NCBI RefSeq assembly: GCF_949987535.1
Contig: NC_080081.1
Location: 48,520,973-48,584,972, forward strand
Reading direction: 5' to 3'
DNA from: Balaenoptera acutorostrata
Lineage: Eukaryota; Chordata; Mammalia; Artiodactyla; Balaenopteridae
Length of the DNA: 64,000 nt
Part shown: piece by piece, positions 11,529-23,679 of the stretch
Numbering within the stretch: position 1 is the first letter of the stretch
Layout: every line of letters begins with the position of its first letter
Translations under genes and position numbers: made by a program
Notes under the pieces: model-generated
Database searches by the model: none
The model's input: the letters and a program-made list of their open reading frames with translations, nothing else
What the model was told of the DNA's origin: nothing

Positions 11529-12432
11529 AGGAAAAGGCAGAGGGCTGTGTACCAGATGAAGGAACAAGATAAAACCCCGAAAAACAACTAAATGAAGTGG
11601 AGATAGGCAACATTCCAGAAAAAGAATTCAGAATAATGATAGTGAAGATGATCCAGGACCTCAGGAAAAGAATGGAGGCAAAGATTGAGAAGATGCAAGA
11701 AATGTTTAACAAAGACCTAGAAGAATTAAAGAACAAACAAACAGAGATGAACAATAAAATAACTGAAATGAAATTTACACTAGAAAGAATCAATAGCAGA
11801 ATAACTGAGGCAGAAGAACGGATAAGTGACCTGGAAGACAGAATGGTGGAATTCACTGCTGCAGAACAGAATAAAGAAAAAAGGATGAAAAGAAATGAAG
11901 ACAGCCTATGAGACCTCTGGGACAACATTAAATGCAACAACATTCACATTATAGGGGTCACAGAAGAAGAAGAGAGAGAGAAAGGACCAGAGAAAATATT
12001 TTAAGAGATTATAGTCAAAAACTTCCCTAACATGGGAAAGGAAATAGCCACCCAAGTTCAGGAAGTGCAGCAAGTCATATACAGGATAAACCCAAGGAGA
12101 AACACGCCAAAACACATAGTAATCAAATTGGCAAAAATTAAAGACAAAGAAAAATTATTGAAAGCAGCAAGGGAAAAAAGACAAATAACATACAAGGGAA
12201 CTCCCATAAGGTTAACAGCTGATTTCTCAGCAGAAACTCTACAAGCCAGAAGGGAGTGGCATGATATACTTAAAATGATGAAAGGGAAGAACCTACAACC
12301 AAGATTACTCTACCCAGCAAGGATCTCATTCAGATTGGATGGAGAAATCAAAAGCTTTTCAGACAAACAAAAGCTAAGAGAATTCAGCACCACCAAACAG
12401 CTCTACAACAAATGCTAAAGGAACTTCTCTAA
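11529..12432 (+). pseudogene. L1 ORF1 (RNA-binding chaperone), broken
   Basis: ORF1p is the trimeric coiled-coil RNA-binding protein that packages L1 RNA. The start is lost: AGG stands at 11529-11531 where I expect ATG before 'aaaaggcag'. One base appears missing near 11578. The 11597-11911 frame is the charged coiled coil, with heptad-like repeats of K, E, I and L (for example 'MIQDLRKRMEAKIEKMQEM'). TGA ends it at 11909-11911, probably from a CGA codon, and a TAA follows at about 12002. The RRM/C-terminal part resumes at 12032-12418 with 'INPRRNTPKHIVIKLAKI' and 'YPARISFRLDGEIKSF', followed by one more frameshift just before the natural stop. Confidence 0.9.
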
Positions 12433-12490
12433 GTGGGAAACACAAGAGAAGAAAAGGACCTAAAGAAACAAACCCAAAACAATTAAAGAA

Positions 12491-15400
12491 ATGGTCATAG
12501 GAACACACATATTGATAATTACCTTAAACATGAATGGATTAAATGCTCCAACCAAAAGACATAGGTTTGCTGAATGGATACAAAAACAAGACCCATCTAT
12601 ATGCTGTCTACAAGAGACCCACTTCAGACCTAGGGACACATACAGACTGAAAGTGAGGGGATGGAGAAGGATATTCCATGCAAATGAAAATCAAAAGAAA
12701 GCTGGAGTAGCAATACTCATATCAGATAAAATAGACTTTTAAGTAAACAACATTACAAGAGACAAGGAAGGACACTACATAATGAGAAAGGGATCAATCT
12801 AAGAAGAAGATATAACAATTATAAATATATATGCACCCAACATAGGAGCATCTCAATACATAAGGCAACTGCTAACAGCTATAAAAGAGGAAATCAACAG
12901 TAACACAATAATAGTGGGGGACTTTAACACCTCACTTACACCAATGGACAGATCATCCAAAATGAAAATAAATAAGGTAACAGAAGCTTTAAATGACACA
13001 ATAGACCAGATAGATTTAACTGATATTATAGGACATTCCATCCAAAACCAGTAGATTACACTTTCTTCTCAAGTGGGCACGGAACATTCTCCAGGATAGA
13101 TCACATCTTGGTCACAAGTCAAGCCTCAGTAAACTTAATAAAATTGAAATCATATCAAGCATCTTTTCTGACCACAATGCTATGAGATTAGAAAAAAATT
13201 ACAGGGAAAAAAACGTAAAAAACCCAAACACATGGAGGCTAAACAATACGTTACTAAATAACGAAGAGATCACTGAAGAAATCAAAGAGGAAATCAAAAA
13301 ATACCTAGAGACAAATGACAATGAAAACGTGAGGATCCTAAACCTATGGGATGCAGCAAAAGCAGTTCTAAGAGGGAAGTTTAGAGCTATACAAGCCTAC
13401 CTCAAGAATCAAGGAAAATCTCAAATAAACAATCTAACCTTACACCTAAAGGAACTAGAGAAAGAAGAACAAATAAAACCCAAAGTGAGCAGAAGGAAAG
13501 AAATCATAAAGATCAGAGCAGAAATAAATGAAATAGAAACAAAGAAAACAATAGCAAAGATCAATAAAACTAAAAGCTGGTTCTTTGAGAAGATAACCAA
13601 AATTGATAAACCATTAGCCAGACTCATCAAGAAAAAGAGGGAGAGGACTCAAATCAATAAAATTAGAAATGAAAAAGGAGAAGTTACAACAGACACCACA
13701 GAAATACAAAGCATCCTAAGAGACTACTACAAGCAACTTTATGCCAATAAAATGGACAACCTGGAAGAAATGGACAAATTCTGAGAAAGGTATAACCTTC
13801 CAAGACTGAACCAGGAAGAAAAAGAAAATATGAACAGACCAGTCACAAGTAATGAAATTGAAACTGTGATTAAAAAGCTTCCAACAAACAAAAGTCCAGG
13901 ACCAGATGGCTTCACAGGTGAGTTCTATCAAACATTTAGAGAAGAGTTAACACCCATCCTTCTCAAACTCTTCCAAAAAATTGCAGAGGAAGAAACCCTC
14001 CCAAACTCATTCTCTGAGGCCACCATCACCCTGATACGAAAACCAGACAAAGATACTACAAAAAAGGAAAATTACGGACCAATACCACTGATGAACGTAG
14101 ATGCAAAAGTCCTCAACAAAATACTAGCAAACAGAATCCAACAATACATTAAAAGTATCATACACCATGATCAAGTGGGATTTATCCCAGGGATGCAAGG
14201 ATTCTTCAATATACACAAATCAATCAATGTGATACACCATATTAACAAATTGAAGAATAAAAACCATATGATCATCTCAATAGATGCAGAGAAAGCTTTT
14301 GACAAAATTCAACACCCATTTATGATAAAAACTCTCCAGAAAGTGCGCATAGAGGGAACCTACCTCAACATAATAAAGGCCATATATGACAAACCCACAG
14401 CAAACATCATTCTCAATGGTGAAAAACTGAAAGCATTTCCTCTAAGATCAGGAACAAGACAAGGATGTCCACTCTCACCACTATTATTCAACGTAGTTTT
14501 GGAAGTGCTAGCCATGGCAATCAGAGAAGAAAAAGAAATAAAAGGAATACAAATTGGAAAAGAAGAAGTAAAACTGTAACTGTTTGCAGATGATATGATA
14601 CTATACATAGAGAATCCTAAAAATGCCACCAGAAAACTACTAGGGCTAATCAATGATTTTGTTAAAGTTTCAGGATACAAAATTCATCCACAGAAGTCTC
14701 TTGTGTTCCTATACACTAATGATGAAAAATCTGAAAGAGAAATTAAGGAAACACTCCCATTTAACATTGCAACAAAAAGAATAAAATACCTAGGAATGAA
14801 CCTACCTAGGGAGACAAAAGACCTGTATGCAGAAAACTATAAGACACTGATGAAAGAAATTAAATATGATACAAACAGATGGAGAGATATACCATGTTCT
14901 TGGATTGGAAGAATCAATATTGTGAAAGTGACGATACTACCCAAAGCAATCTACAGATTCAATGCAATCCCTATCAAATTACCAATGGCATTTTTTACAG
15001 AACTAGAACAAAAAATCTTAAAATTTGTTTGGAGACACCAAAGACCCCGAATAGCCAAAGCAGTCTTGAGGGGAAAAAATGGAGCTGGAGGAATCAGACT
15101 CCTTGACTTCAGACTATACTACAAAGCTACAGTAATCAAGACAATATGGTACTGGCACAAAAACAGAAACATAGATCAATGGAACAAAATAGAAAGCCCA
15201 GAGATAAACCCACGTACCTATGGTCAACTAATCTATGACAAAGTAGGCAAGGATATACAATGGAGAAAAGACAGTCTCTTCAATAAGTGGTGCTGGGAAA
15301 ACTGGACAGCTACATGTCAAAGAATGAAATTAGATCACTCCCTAACATCATACACAAAAATAAACTCCAAATGGATTAAAGACTTAAATGTAAGACTGGA

Positions 15401-16307
15401 CACTATAAAACTCTTAGAGGAAAACATAGTAAGCACACTCTTGGACATCAATCACAACAAGATCTTTTTTGATCCACCTCCTAGAGTAATGGAAATAAAA
15501 ACAAAAATAAACAAATGGCACCTAATGAAACTTCAAAGCTTTTGCACAGCAAAGGAAACCATAAGCAAGACAAAAAGGCAACCCTCAGAATGGGAGACAA
15601 TATTTGCAAATGAATCAACAGACAAAGGATTAATCTCCAAATATATAAACAGCTCATGCAGCTCAATATTAAAGAAACAAACAACCCAATCCAAAAATGG
15701 GCAGAAGACCTAAATAGACATTTCTCCAAAGAAGATGTACAGATGGCCTAGAAGCACATGAAAAGATGCTCAACATCACTAATTATTAGAGAAATGCAAA
15801 TCAAAAATGACAATGAGGTATTACCTCACACCAGTTAGAATGGGCATCATCAGAAAATCTACAAACAACAAATGCTGGAGAGGGTTTGGAGGAAAGGGAA
15901 CCCTCTTGCACTGTTGGTGGGAATATAAATTGATACAGACACTCTGGAGAACAGTATGGATGTTCCTTAAAAAACTAAAAATAGAATTACCATACGATCC
16001 AGCAATCCCACTACTGGGCATATACCCAGAGAAAACCATAATTCAAAAAGACACATGCACCCCAGTGTTCATTGCAGCACTATTTACAATAGCCAGGTCA
16101 TGGAAGCAACCTAAATTCCCATCGACAGACGAATGGATAAGGAAGAAGTGGTACATATATACAATGGAATATTACTCAGCCATAAAAAGGAATGAAATTG
16201 AGTCATTTGTTGAGACATGGATGGATCTAGAGACTGTCATACAGAGTGAAGTAAGTCAGAAAGAGAAAAACAAATATTGTATATTAATGCATGTATGTGG
16301 AACCTAG
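12491..16307 (+). pseudogene. L1 ORF2 (endonuclease/reverse transcriptase), broken
   Basis: ORF2p nicks target DNA and reverse-transcribes L1 RNA. An ATG at 12491 opens the apurinic-like endonuclease domain: 'LNMNGLNAPTKRHRFAEWIQ' with the 'LQETHF' motif. It stops at 12740-12742 (TAA), with more breaks to about 13180. The reverse transcriptase spans 13830-14579, with '[14 protein letters not shown]', '[10 protein letters not shown]', motif A '[11 protein letters not shown]' and '[14 protein letters not shown]'. A TAA at 14577-14579 lies just before the catalytic 'FADD' motif (14584-14595). The frame resumes at 14595-15713 and 15807-16307 for the thumb and C-terminal region. The length of 3817 bases is near full (about 1270 codons) but not a multiple of three, showing net frameshift. 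Confidence 0.93.
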
Positions 16308-16498
16308 AAAAATGGTACAGATGAACCGGTTTGCAGGGCAGAAGTTGAGACACAGCTGTAGAGAACAAACGTATGGACACCAAGGGGGGAAAGCCGTGGG
16401 GGGTGTGGGGGTGGTGGTGTGCTGAATTGGGCGATTGGGATTGACATGTATACACTGATGTGTATAAAATTGATGACTAATAAGAAAGAAAAAAAAAT

Positions 16499-16509
16499 GA
16501 CGATGCCTG
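16499..16509. repeat. Target-site duplication of L1-A, 3' copy
   Basis: 'gacgatgcctg', identical to 11367-11377, immediately following the A-rich tail. Confidence 0.9.
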
Positions 16510-16596
16510 CATTCATCCTTCAAGCAAGAAGAATGTGCAAAACTTTATGAACAGCAGAGTCATGATCACTGAGCCCAATCGTTGATCCCCATCTTT

Positions 16597-17028
16597 TGCT
16601 GTTATTGGCAGAATTATTTCCCCCCATAATTCATTCATTGAGGTCCTACCCCCCAATATCTCAGAAGATGACTTTATTTGGAGATAGGACCTTTAAAGTG
16701 GTAGTTCAGTTAAAATGAGGGTGTTAAGGTGGGCCTTATTCAGTCTGACTCATGTTCTTGTAAGAAGAGACTAGGACACAGTGAGACACACCAGGGGTGT
16801 TCATGCAAGGAGGAGAGACCATGTGAGGACACAGCGAGAAGGTGGCTATCTGCAAGCCAAGGGGAAAGGCTTGGAACAGACCCTTCTTTTATGGCACTCA
16901 GAGGAAACCAACTCTGCCAGAACCTTCATCTTGGACTTCCAGCCTCCAGAACTATTAGAAAATAAATTTCTGTTGTTTCAGCCACCCAGTCTCTGGTTTT
17001 TTATGGAAGTCCTAGCAAAGTAATATAC
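16597..17028 (+). mobile_element. MaLR-type solo LTR
   Basis: Begins 'tgctgttattgg'. It contains 'gatgactttatttggagata' (16667-16686), 'atgtgaggacacagcgagaa' (16821-16840), 'cttggacttccagcctccag' (16931-16950) and the polyadenylation block 'ataaatttctgttgtttcag' (16962-16981). The order and spacing are those of MST/MLT LTRs. No internal retroviral genes flank it, so it is a solo LTR. Confidence 0.8.
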
Positions 17029-18528
17029 TTGACTTTGTATCCTTTGAGTATTCTGTGTTCCAGTAACTTGATGGACTAACCTTTCAGAAGAGAAGGACTT
17101 TACTTTTCCTTAGTTGCCACTCAGACAAGGATTATTTTTCCATCACCTCCCATGGCCACCAACGTGGACTCATTATGAACACTATATTTACTATTTAGTA
17201 ATCTCCCAAGTACGAAGAGGCACTATTAACTTGCCTTACATGGATTGAGTTCTTTAAGAATGGAACCTGAAAAGTCTGCTAATATTTGATATTTTAATAT
17301 TGACATGCTTGAAGAGAGGGCTAGGAAATAAATGACCACTTCAGATCTGTTCTGGCTCAGTGATCCACAAGCATACCTTGAAAGGACTTTGATCTTCTCC
17401 AAGGCTCTATGTAAATTCAAAGTACATAGTTAGTATTTTTAAAATATCATCTGTGACTAAAATTATTTTTCTATTGGATGTGGTTGAAAATCACATAGAT
17501 AATATTTAATAATCAGGAGATTGATATGTAAATCTCCATTGTTTGAAAAAGCTCACTGATGCAAAGATGTAATTTTCTCTCTCCTCCCTAAACCAGTAAG
17601 AAAGCAAATAACAACCTTCTTGTAATCCTGTGGTTAATAGATTGAAGATTTGTGTTGGGGGATATTAGAAATGCTATTTTTCTGGAGCTTTCTGGTTGAT
17701 AAAGTGTTAGATAATGCAAGGTTTTTACCGAAATTCATTTCCTCTGCTTAATGACTAATTGCAGCAGAATAGACATGGCTTCAAAATCATGTCTTTTCTA
17801 TTTGCATTTTTCCCTTCTGATTCTTATTTAAAATTCCAGTTGTGCTAGAAATCATGATATGTCTAACACTTTTTGAAAATTATATAGATCAAAAGAGAAA
17901 GCATGTTCATAAAAAGCTTTGATAGTCTCCTTCTAATAAACCCCCTTTTAGACATTTTAAATTTATACAGAAAAGTAATGTTCAGTTGGGAAATGCTCAG
18001 ATATTGTGCTTTAAAGGCTTAATTTATGTGATCAGTTTGATTCACATTGTGCACATTATCCCTAACTGTTGGCAGAAGGAAAAATTTAGCTTGATAATAT
18101 TTTCTACCCTTTGTGAACAGAGAATATGCTTATTAGGGAACCCAGGAGGCAATGCTGAGCTGCTGCTAGCACAGGTACTAGCCCAATGTGTGCTGAGTTA
18201 CTATGATTTGGCTAAGGAGACCTTTGCCTGTCCAATTTTCTGCTGCTCTAGTCCCTGAGAGATCACTAATTCCTTTCTTATTCTATAGACAAATCCAATA
18301 GCAACAGAAGACAACATCTTTGTTCAATGGGTATATTTTTGCCAGCTTACATTAAATAATTCATTACAAATGTTTGTAGGGCTGAAATTAGCCTTTATTA
18401 AATATAGAAGCAGGCATCATCACCATTCCCTGATGAGAGCAATCAACCCCTTTAATGATTCCTCTCTCCAAGTGCTATTGTCAGAACTTTACATTTTTTT
18501 AAAGCATTTCTTACTCACCAATTTTTAT
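17029..18528. other. No recognised element
   Basis: About 1.5 kb, AT-rich with several TAAT and ATTA words. I see no repeat I can name and no coding exon. Some of it could be conserved non-coding DNA, but the sequence alone does not show this. Confidence 0.45.
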
Positions 18529-18974
18529 AGTTGGAATTGTGTCTCCCCCAGAAGATATTGAACTCTTAAACCCCAGGACCTGTGAATTCAACCCTATTTG
18601 GAAACAGGATCTTGAGGATCATCAAGTTAAGACGAGGTCATCAGGGTGGGCCTTAATCCAATGTAACTGGTGTCCTCATAAAAAGGAGAAATTTGGACAC
18701 AGAGACAGACATGCACATGCAGATGCTTCCAGAAGGAGGACAATGTGAAGCCACAGGGAGAACGCCATCTACAAGCCAAGGAATACCTGTGGCTACCAGA
18801 AGCCAGGAGAGAGGCCTGGAACCAATTCTCTCTCACAGCCCTCAGAAGGATCCAACCCTGCTGATGCCTCGATCCCAGCCTTCTAGCCTCTAGACCTGTG
18901 AAGCAATACATTTCTGTTGTTTAATTCACACAGTTTGTAATTCTTTGTTAAAGCAGCCTTAGGAAACTAATGCA
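18529..18974 (+). mobile_element. MaLR-type solo LTR
   Basis: Contains 'tggaattgtgtctccccca' (18533-18551), 'ccctatttggaaacaggat' (18592-18610), 'ggtgtcctcataaaaagg' (18669-18686), 'cacagagacagacatgcac' (18698-18716), 'tacaagccaaggaatacct' (18771-18789) and 'atacatttctgttgtttaat' (18906-18925). It ends 'aaactaatgca', so the 3' terminus keeps CA. This is the full-length order of an MST/MLT-group LTR. Confidence 0.85.
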
Positions 18975-19039
18975 CCAACTAAGTCTACTGTACCAGGGTT
19001 AGGACAATTCCACCAATTAGAAGTCTTTGAGTAGATTAC

Positions 19040-19300
19040 ATGTGCTCCCATGTTAAATTATCACCTCATGTAAAATTGCATTCCCAGACACTTCTTATGC
19101 CCCTCTATTTTATTTGTCTCCTTAGCACTTATTGTTTAACATACAATATATTTTATTTATTTGTTCTTTTTTCATCTTTCCCCTCACTAGAATGTGATCT
19201 TCACAAGGGCAGGGAGTGTTGACTATTTTCCTAAATGATATCCCTAGCTTGTACAAAGGTGGTACTCGGATACTGTGAAATGAATGATTAAAAGAATTAA
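19040..19300 (+). repeat. L2 LINE 3' end
   Basis: Good L2 tail order: 'atttgtctccttagcactta' (19111-19130), 'atatattttatttatttgtt' (19146-19165), 'cactagaatgtgatcttcac' (19185-19204), 'aagggcagggagtgttgac' (19205-19223), then 'gaatgaatgattaaa'. Confidence 0.8.
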
Positions 19301-20090
19301 TTGCTTCCTCCTCTTTCCCATCTCTCTCTATTCTGCATAAACCTCAACACCCATCCTACTCTGAACACAACCGTTCCACAGAGACCACTGCCAGTTAAGA
19401 AAAGGAAGAGGAGAAATGAAAGGATGCTGTCTATGAGATGCTGGAATATTTGCCTAATCTAGGATCTATTTCATTCCAAGTCACAGGTAGTAGGAGAGTA
19501 AGATGACTGTTCTTTAGGACAGATCCTTTCATCTTTCATTTCTCTTCATCCCTATGCCTTGGGGTCAGCCCATTTCAAGTCTATGCGATTTCAGTAATTT
19601 TTGAATAAGCAACATTTATTTCCAAAGGGATGGCACAGCAACTTGGAACGTCCATGTTGAAATCTCTGTTTTTTAGCATTAACTGCTCATAGGGAAAAGT
19701 CATGAAGTTATAACCAGCTTGGGTTCAGATTTCCACCCAGTACACTTCAGTAGGCACTATGTGTGAACAAGCAAATCATCAAGCCCTAGTTTAAGATTCT
19801 GAGAGGGTTTCTTGTCTGTGAAAATACTGTCTTATAAAAGAGAGAGCAAGTCTCCATCACACTGGCCCCTGTGGGCAGGGAATTCGTTTATCTGGTTAAG
19901 GTTACCATGTCCCAGTCTGAGCTCCTTCCTCAACCTCTTCTAACCTAGAATAATGTGGTCTGGGCTTTCCAGGGGTTTTGTTCAATTTCTCTCAGGGTTA
20001 GCCCAATATAGTTATACCTAGTTGATCACCATGGTTTTACACTGCTTAGACTGAAATATATAATTCACTTGTGGCTTATATTTCCAGTCC
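19301..20090. other. No recognised element
   Basis: Unique-looking DNA with nothing I can name. Confidence 0.45.
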
Positions 20091-20094
20091 CAGA

Positions 20095-20295
20095 ACAGAG
20101 AGAAGCAATGGTCTGGGATCAGAAAGTCTTACCACTCTCTGTCATGGGGTCTTGGGCAAATTATTTTGCCTTTTGAAGCCTATGAAAAAGGAATAATAGT
20201 AACTAACCTCACAGGACTATTGTTTAGAGAAAAAGAATAGGTAAGGCTCTGGAGCACAATAGGCGTTCTGCAAATGGCAGATTGCTATTTCCCCT
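20095..20295 (+). repeat. MIR SINE relic
   Basis: MIR order: 'gggtcttgggcaaattattt' (20146-20165), 'ataatagtaactaacctcac' (20193-20212), 'aggactattgtttagag' (20213-20229) and 'acaataggcgttctgcaaat' (20256-20275). Confidence 0.7.
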
Positions 20296-20488
20296 GGAGG
20301 CTGGCAATTCTGGTAATGTATTTACTTAACCTATGGGCTCTGGGCTGCTCAGACTTCAGCAGAAGTATTAACAGTGGAGTTCTTCCCCACTGGTGGGGCA
20401 GGGAGAGATGCCTCTGATCAAATTGGCTCTTCTGCGTTGTAGATCTGGATGTGATTCTGTGCAGGAAATTCAGGTTGCAGGTGCCAAG

Positions 20489-20511
20489 GGGAGGAGGAGG
20501 AGGAGGAGGGA
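20489..20511. repeat. (GGA)n short tandem repeat
   Basis: Purine run of about seven GGA units. The apparent poly-glycine open frame here is a product of the repeat and not a gene. Confidence 0.9.
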
Positions 20512-21019
20512 TGTGTGTGAACTCTCACAAAGAACCTCGAGGGCTCTCTGATAGAGTCTTCCATAAAATTCCACTTGGAAAACTCCCCAGGGACCAAAAA
20601 ACCTCTTGCTTTGATAGTCGCTGTGATTGTCCTGGGCCCAGCAGGGGCTCTGTGAGTCCACTGCTGTACCCCTTGGGCAGAAACACTTAGACATCCTTGA
20701 GCAACAACCTCACCTGTTTTTCCAAAAACCACTAACTCCCAATTCCACTGAGATGGTGTGAATGTTCATTAAAGCACTTCACCAGCATACAGAGAAAAAG
20801 GAAATCAACTTGAAAGATAATTGATGAGCAACCTTTTTCAGTGTTTGAAAATATGCCAGCACATCTAGCAGAAGCCACTCAGGTTGTTATGGATTTTTTG
20901 TTATTGTTGTTTGTCATTTTGGTATGATAATGACCTGTAGTCATTAACTCTCCCTGTTTCTAGCACAGGGTCTCAAACATCTGCTGCTGCCGTCAAAATA
21001 TCCCTCAACAGACTTAAAC
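20512..21019. other. No recognised element
   Basis: Unique-looking DNA between the (GGA)n repeat and the L2 tail. Overlapping frames on both strands around 20418-20732 are chance. Confidence 0.4.
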
Positions 21020-21308
21020 TTTATGTCCCTGAAATGGGAATTTCATCTCCCCTTGTTGGAATTACGCATATGTCTTCTTCAGCCTGCAGTCTGGTGATTC
21101 TCAACTTCAGCTCTGTGCTCCTAAAGCAGTTTGCGCCACCCTGCTCATCCTCGTAACTGGGCTTTTGTTTTTAGATGTTCCCATAAGTTTCTTATCCCTC
21201 CTGCTGAACTTCAGGCTCACTGAGGGCAAATATGAAGCTTCCTGCACTTTTATGTCTCATTCTGAACCTAGCAGAGTGGGGGGCTCAGTAAATGCTTCTT
21301 GAATATAT
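21020..21308 (+). repeat. L2 LINE 3' end
   Basis: Ends with the L2 tail: 'cttcaggctcactgagggca' (21209-21228), 'ggggggctcagtaaatgctt' (21279-21298), then 'cttgaatatat'. The 5' part is diverged and its left boundary is approximate. Confidence 0.6.
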
Positions 21309-22600
21309 TTTGCATGCAGTTCTGTAGAAATAGTGATACTGGACAGTCGACAGATAGGAAAAAGGGAGGAAAGGGAAGAAACTAAAAGAAATCACTTTGG
21401 TTGTATCTTTCAATGAAATTATTCCTAGAGTCATACATTGGTCATAAGTCCTAAATTACTGCAGCAACTCGAATTATTCATACTTATGATAAAGTGTGAA
21501 AACTCTACACTGATATATGTTGGAGGTTTTTTTCTTCCGCTCCAAACGTATGTTCTCAAAATAAAGGATGCTAGATTTTATTTTCCCTGCAAATGGTTTA
21601 TTCCAGAAATCCTTTTCTCCTAAGCACAACTCTGGGTATTTACAGCTGCTGCAGCTTATTGGTCTCACTTCAGTAAATTATCCTGAGAGATCACAATATT
21701 GCGTCTCAGAGGTTTTAAAGATATTAACATTCTAGTATGACACTGTTTTTTTAAACTGGAAAGAAACTGATGTAATTTGACCTAAAACTATGAAAATGTG
21801 ATCTTCCATTCAGACCAGACAGAGGCTTCATATCTCATGGACCACATTTCCTGTAAATGTTCTACGTGTGTTCTAAAGGATGTGTTTTTCATGGTCCCTA
21901 AGTGAAACTTAAATCGCGTGCACTCAAAAACGTTTCGCTTTCCAGAATTTCTTGAAGGCTCAAAGAAATTTACAAGTATGAATCACAATATGAATATAAT
22001 TTACCACCTAGGTGGCAGTTATTTTGAGTAAAAAAAATGTTTTTATTTTGTATAGATACAGATATATTATTCTTATAAATGATGAAATTATACATTATGT
22101 TAATTATAAAAAGAAATGCAGAAAAATGAGACATAAAGAAAGCTGCTTAAGTTAGTCTCCATATACTCAGGGGGGTCCCCTGGCAGGCTGGAGTCACTGT
22201 CTTGGTCTATATACTGACTTTCTCCAGGCTTAACACAGACACTTTCTAAAAAGAAACCAGATGAAACTTGGGAAACCAAAATGTATTGGTTTTTCTTAAT
22301 TTAAGGCATAAGTGGCCAGGACATCATCTGCAGTAGCTGAGTACAATGCTGCCCAAAGTCCCTTTTGGGGCCTTTCCAGATAGCCCTCCTGGCATGAGCA
22401 CTGAGCTCAGAAACACAAAGTCTTTCTAATGTCAGGTCATTAGAAATAGAAGATGAAGGAGATTTGCAACATTTCTTTACTGCAGGCTCAGGATTGCTGA
22501 CAATGTCCAGTCTGCCAGAGAACAGAAAATAAGTGATGTAAAGTAATTTTAGTGAGCACTGCTTTTTTGAGCTCATTTACCTCATGATAGAAGCCAGGGA
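21309..22600. other. No recognised element
   Basis: AT-rich unique DNA. Runs such as 'tattcttataaatgatgaaa' (22068-22087) are low-complexity only. No gene is supported. Confidence 0.4.
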
Positions 22601-22956
22601 ATGAATGTGAGTATGTATGTGAGTATGTGTCAGTGTGTTGGTGTTGTGAGTGTGTGTGGTGTATATATGTGTGGTTTACATGTTGTATGTGTGCATGTGG
22701 TACTAGTGGGTGTGTTCTGTGCCATGTTTGAGTGTATATGTACATATATGTATATGTGGGATATGTGTGAATGTCTATGTGTGGTACATATGTATGTGCC
22801 TGTGATGTGTATTTGTGTGTACATGTGTGTGTTTGGTGTGTATGTGTATGCATGTGTACATGTGTGTGTTTGGAGTATGTGGTATATGTGCATTTATGTG
22901 CTGTGTGTGGGTGTGCAGTGTATTATGTGAGTTTTATGCATGGTATGTATGTGTGC
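22601..22956. repeat. Degenerate (TG)n / TATG-rich microsatellite
   Basis: About 355 bases dominated by TG, TATG and TGTGTA units on the + strand. Open frames in all + frames (for example 22601-22930 and 22771-23223) encode Cys/Val/Met-rich strings, and the complement gives His/Thr-rich strings. These are translations of the repeat and not proteins. Confidence 0.95.
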
Positions 22957-22989
22957 ACAGGGTTATCTATAAATATGTTTTTGTTGAAA

Positions 22990-23220
22990 GAAAAGTCCCT
23001 CCAAATTTTATCCCCTTCAATCCATGCTCCTCTTTGCTTCAGGGTTATCTTTCTAAAGCACAAAGCTGAGTTGAGCTTATCCCTGCTCAAGAAAAAGAAA
23101 AAAAGGAAAGAAAAAGAAAAGAAAAATATAGCTCCCCAAAGCCTAGAGAGGGCAATCGAAGGAAGGCCTTTCTCAGCCTGGCCACAAGCTGCTTTTCCAG
23201 CTCTCCTTAGACAGAGGGAA
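22990..23220 (+). repeat. L2 LINE fragment with A-rich insertion
   Basis: 'gggttatctttctaaagcac' (23042-23061) and 'cttatccctgctcaagaaa' match the L2 block that precedes 'ctccccattgcc'; 'agctccccaaagcc' follows later. Between them lies a 40-base A/G run (23089-23128) that looks like local expansion of the 'aaaa' segment. Confidence 0.55.
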
Positions 23221-23345
23221 TGATAATAGTACCTTTTCTCCTTGAAGAATGAGGATGTCACTGTGAGGATGAAACAAGTTAATATATAGAATGCACTTAG
23301 GACCATGTTGGGGCAGCGAGTGAGTGCATGTAAGACTCAGTGATT
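23221..23345 (+). repeat. MIR SINE 3' fragment
   Basis: 'ataatagtaccttttctcc' (23223-23241), 'tgtgaggatgaaacaagtta' (23262-23281) and 'agaatgcacttaggaccatg' (23288-23307) follow the 3' half of MIR. Confidence 0.5.
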
Positions 23346-23374
23346 ATTTGTCTCCATGCATACTAGCCTCCATG

Positions 23375-23675
23375 TGTACATTTTTCCCTTTGGAATGCCT
23401 TTTCCTCTCCTACACATGTTAACTACCTTTGGGAATCAGCAGTGTTAAAGGATCCTATGTATGGGAACACTGTAGTGGAGCAGTCCCCTCCACTTTGTAT
23501 TCCTTTGGCATTTTTTTCTTCTGGATGCATACACCCAATTATCTGCCTTGTGTTATCCTTACCTTAGTGCATATCTAGATTGCATCAATTATTTTTCTTT
23601 CCCTCCTTTGACTAGTACAGTGCTATGTAGCACTGAGTGATACACTCTCAAAAAATATTTGTGGAATAAACCAAT
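23375..23675 (+). repeat. L2 LINE 3' end, partial
   Basis: 'tttggaatgccttttcctct' (23390-23409) is the L2 'ctggaatgcccttcctcc' block. The tail block 'gtacagtgctatgtagcact' (23614-23633) and 'aaatatttgtggaataaa' end the element. The middle is diverged. Confidence 0.55.
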
Positions 23676-23679
23676 AATG

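Larger units (their letters stand above)
11378..16498 (+). mobile_element. L1-A: 5'-truncated L1 LINE, sense strand
   Basis: A 5.1-kb cetartiodactyl L1 retrotransposon. About 150 bases of 5' UTR come first, followed by ORF1 (about 11529-12432), a short spacer, ORF2 (12491-16307), a short 3' UTR with a G-rich run (16383-16415) and an A-rich tail (16485-16498). An exact 11-bp target-site duplication flanks it. Both reading frames carry stops and frameshifts, so the copy is dead. Its 3' UTR is of the short G-rich type, unlike L1-B, so the two belong to different L1 lineages. The 5' end is truncated relative to full-length L1, since the promoter-bearing part of the 5' UTR is absent. Confidence 0.95.

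Noticed and set aside
11428..11943. 171-codon minus-strand frame, Ser/Leu/Phe-rich
   Set aside because: It is the shadow of L1-A ORF1 coiled coil read on the opposite strand.
20418..20732. Overlapping frames of 104, 79 and 74 codons
   Set aside because: They overlap on both strands around a (GGA)n repeat, have no domain, and the glycine or serine runs come from the repeat.
22488..23223. Several long open frames on both strands (Cys/Val-rich and His/Thr-rich)
   Set aside because: They are translations of the TG/TATG microsatellite; the amino acid pattern follows the repeat unit and all frames are open.
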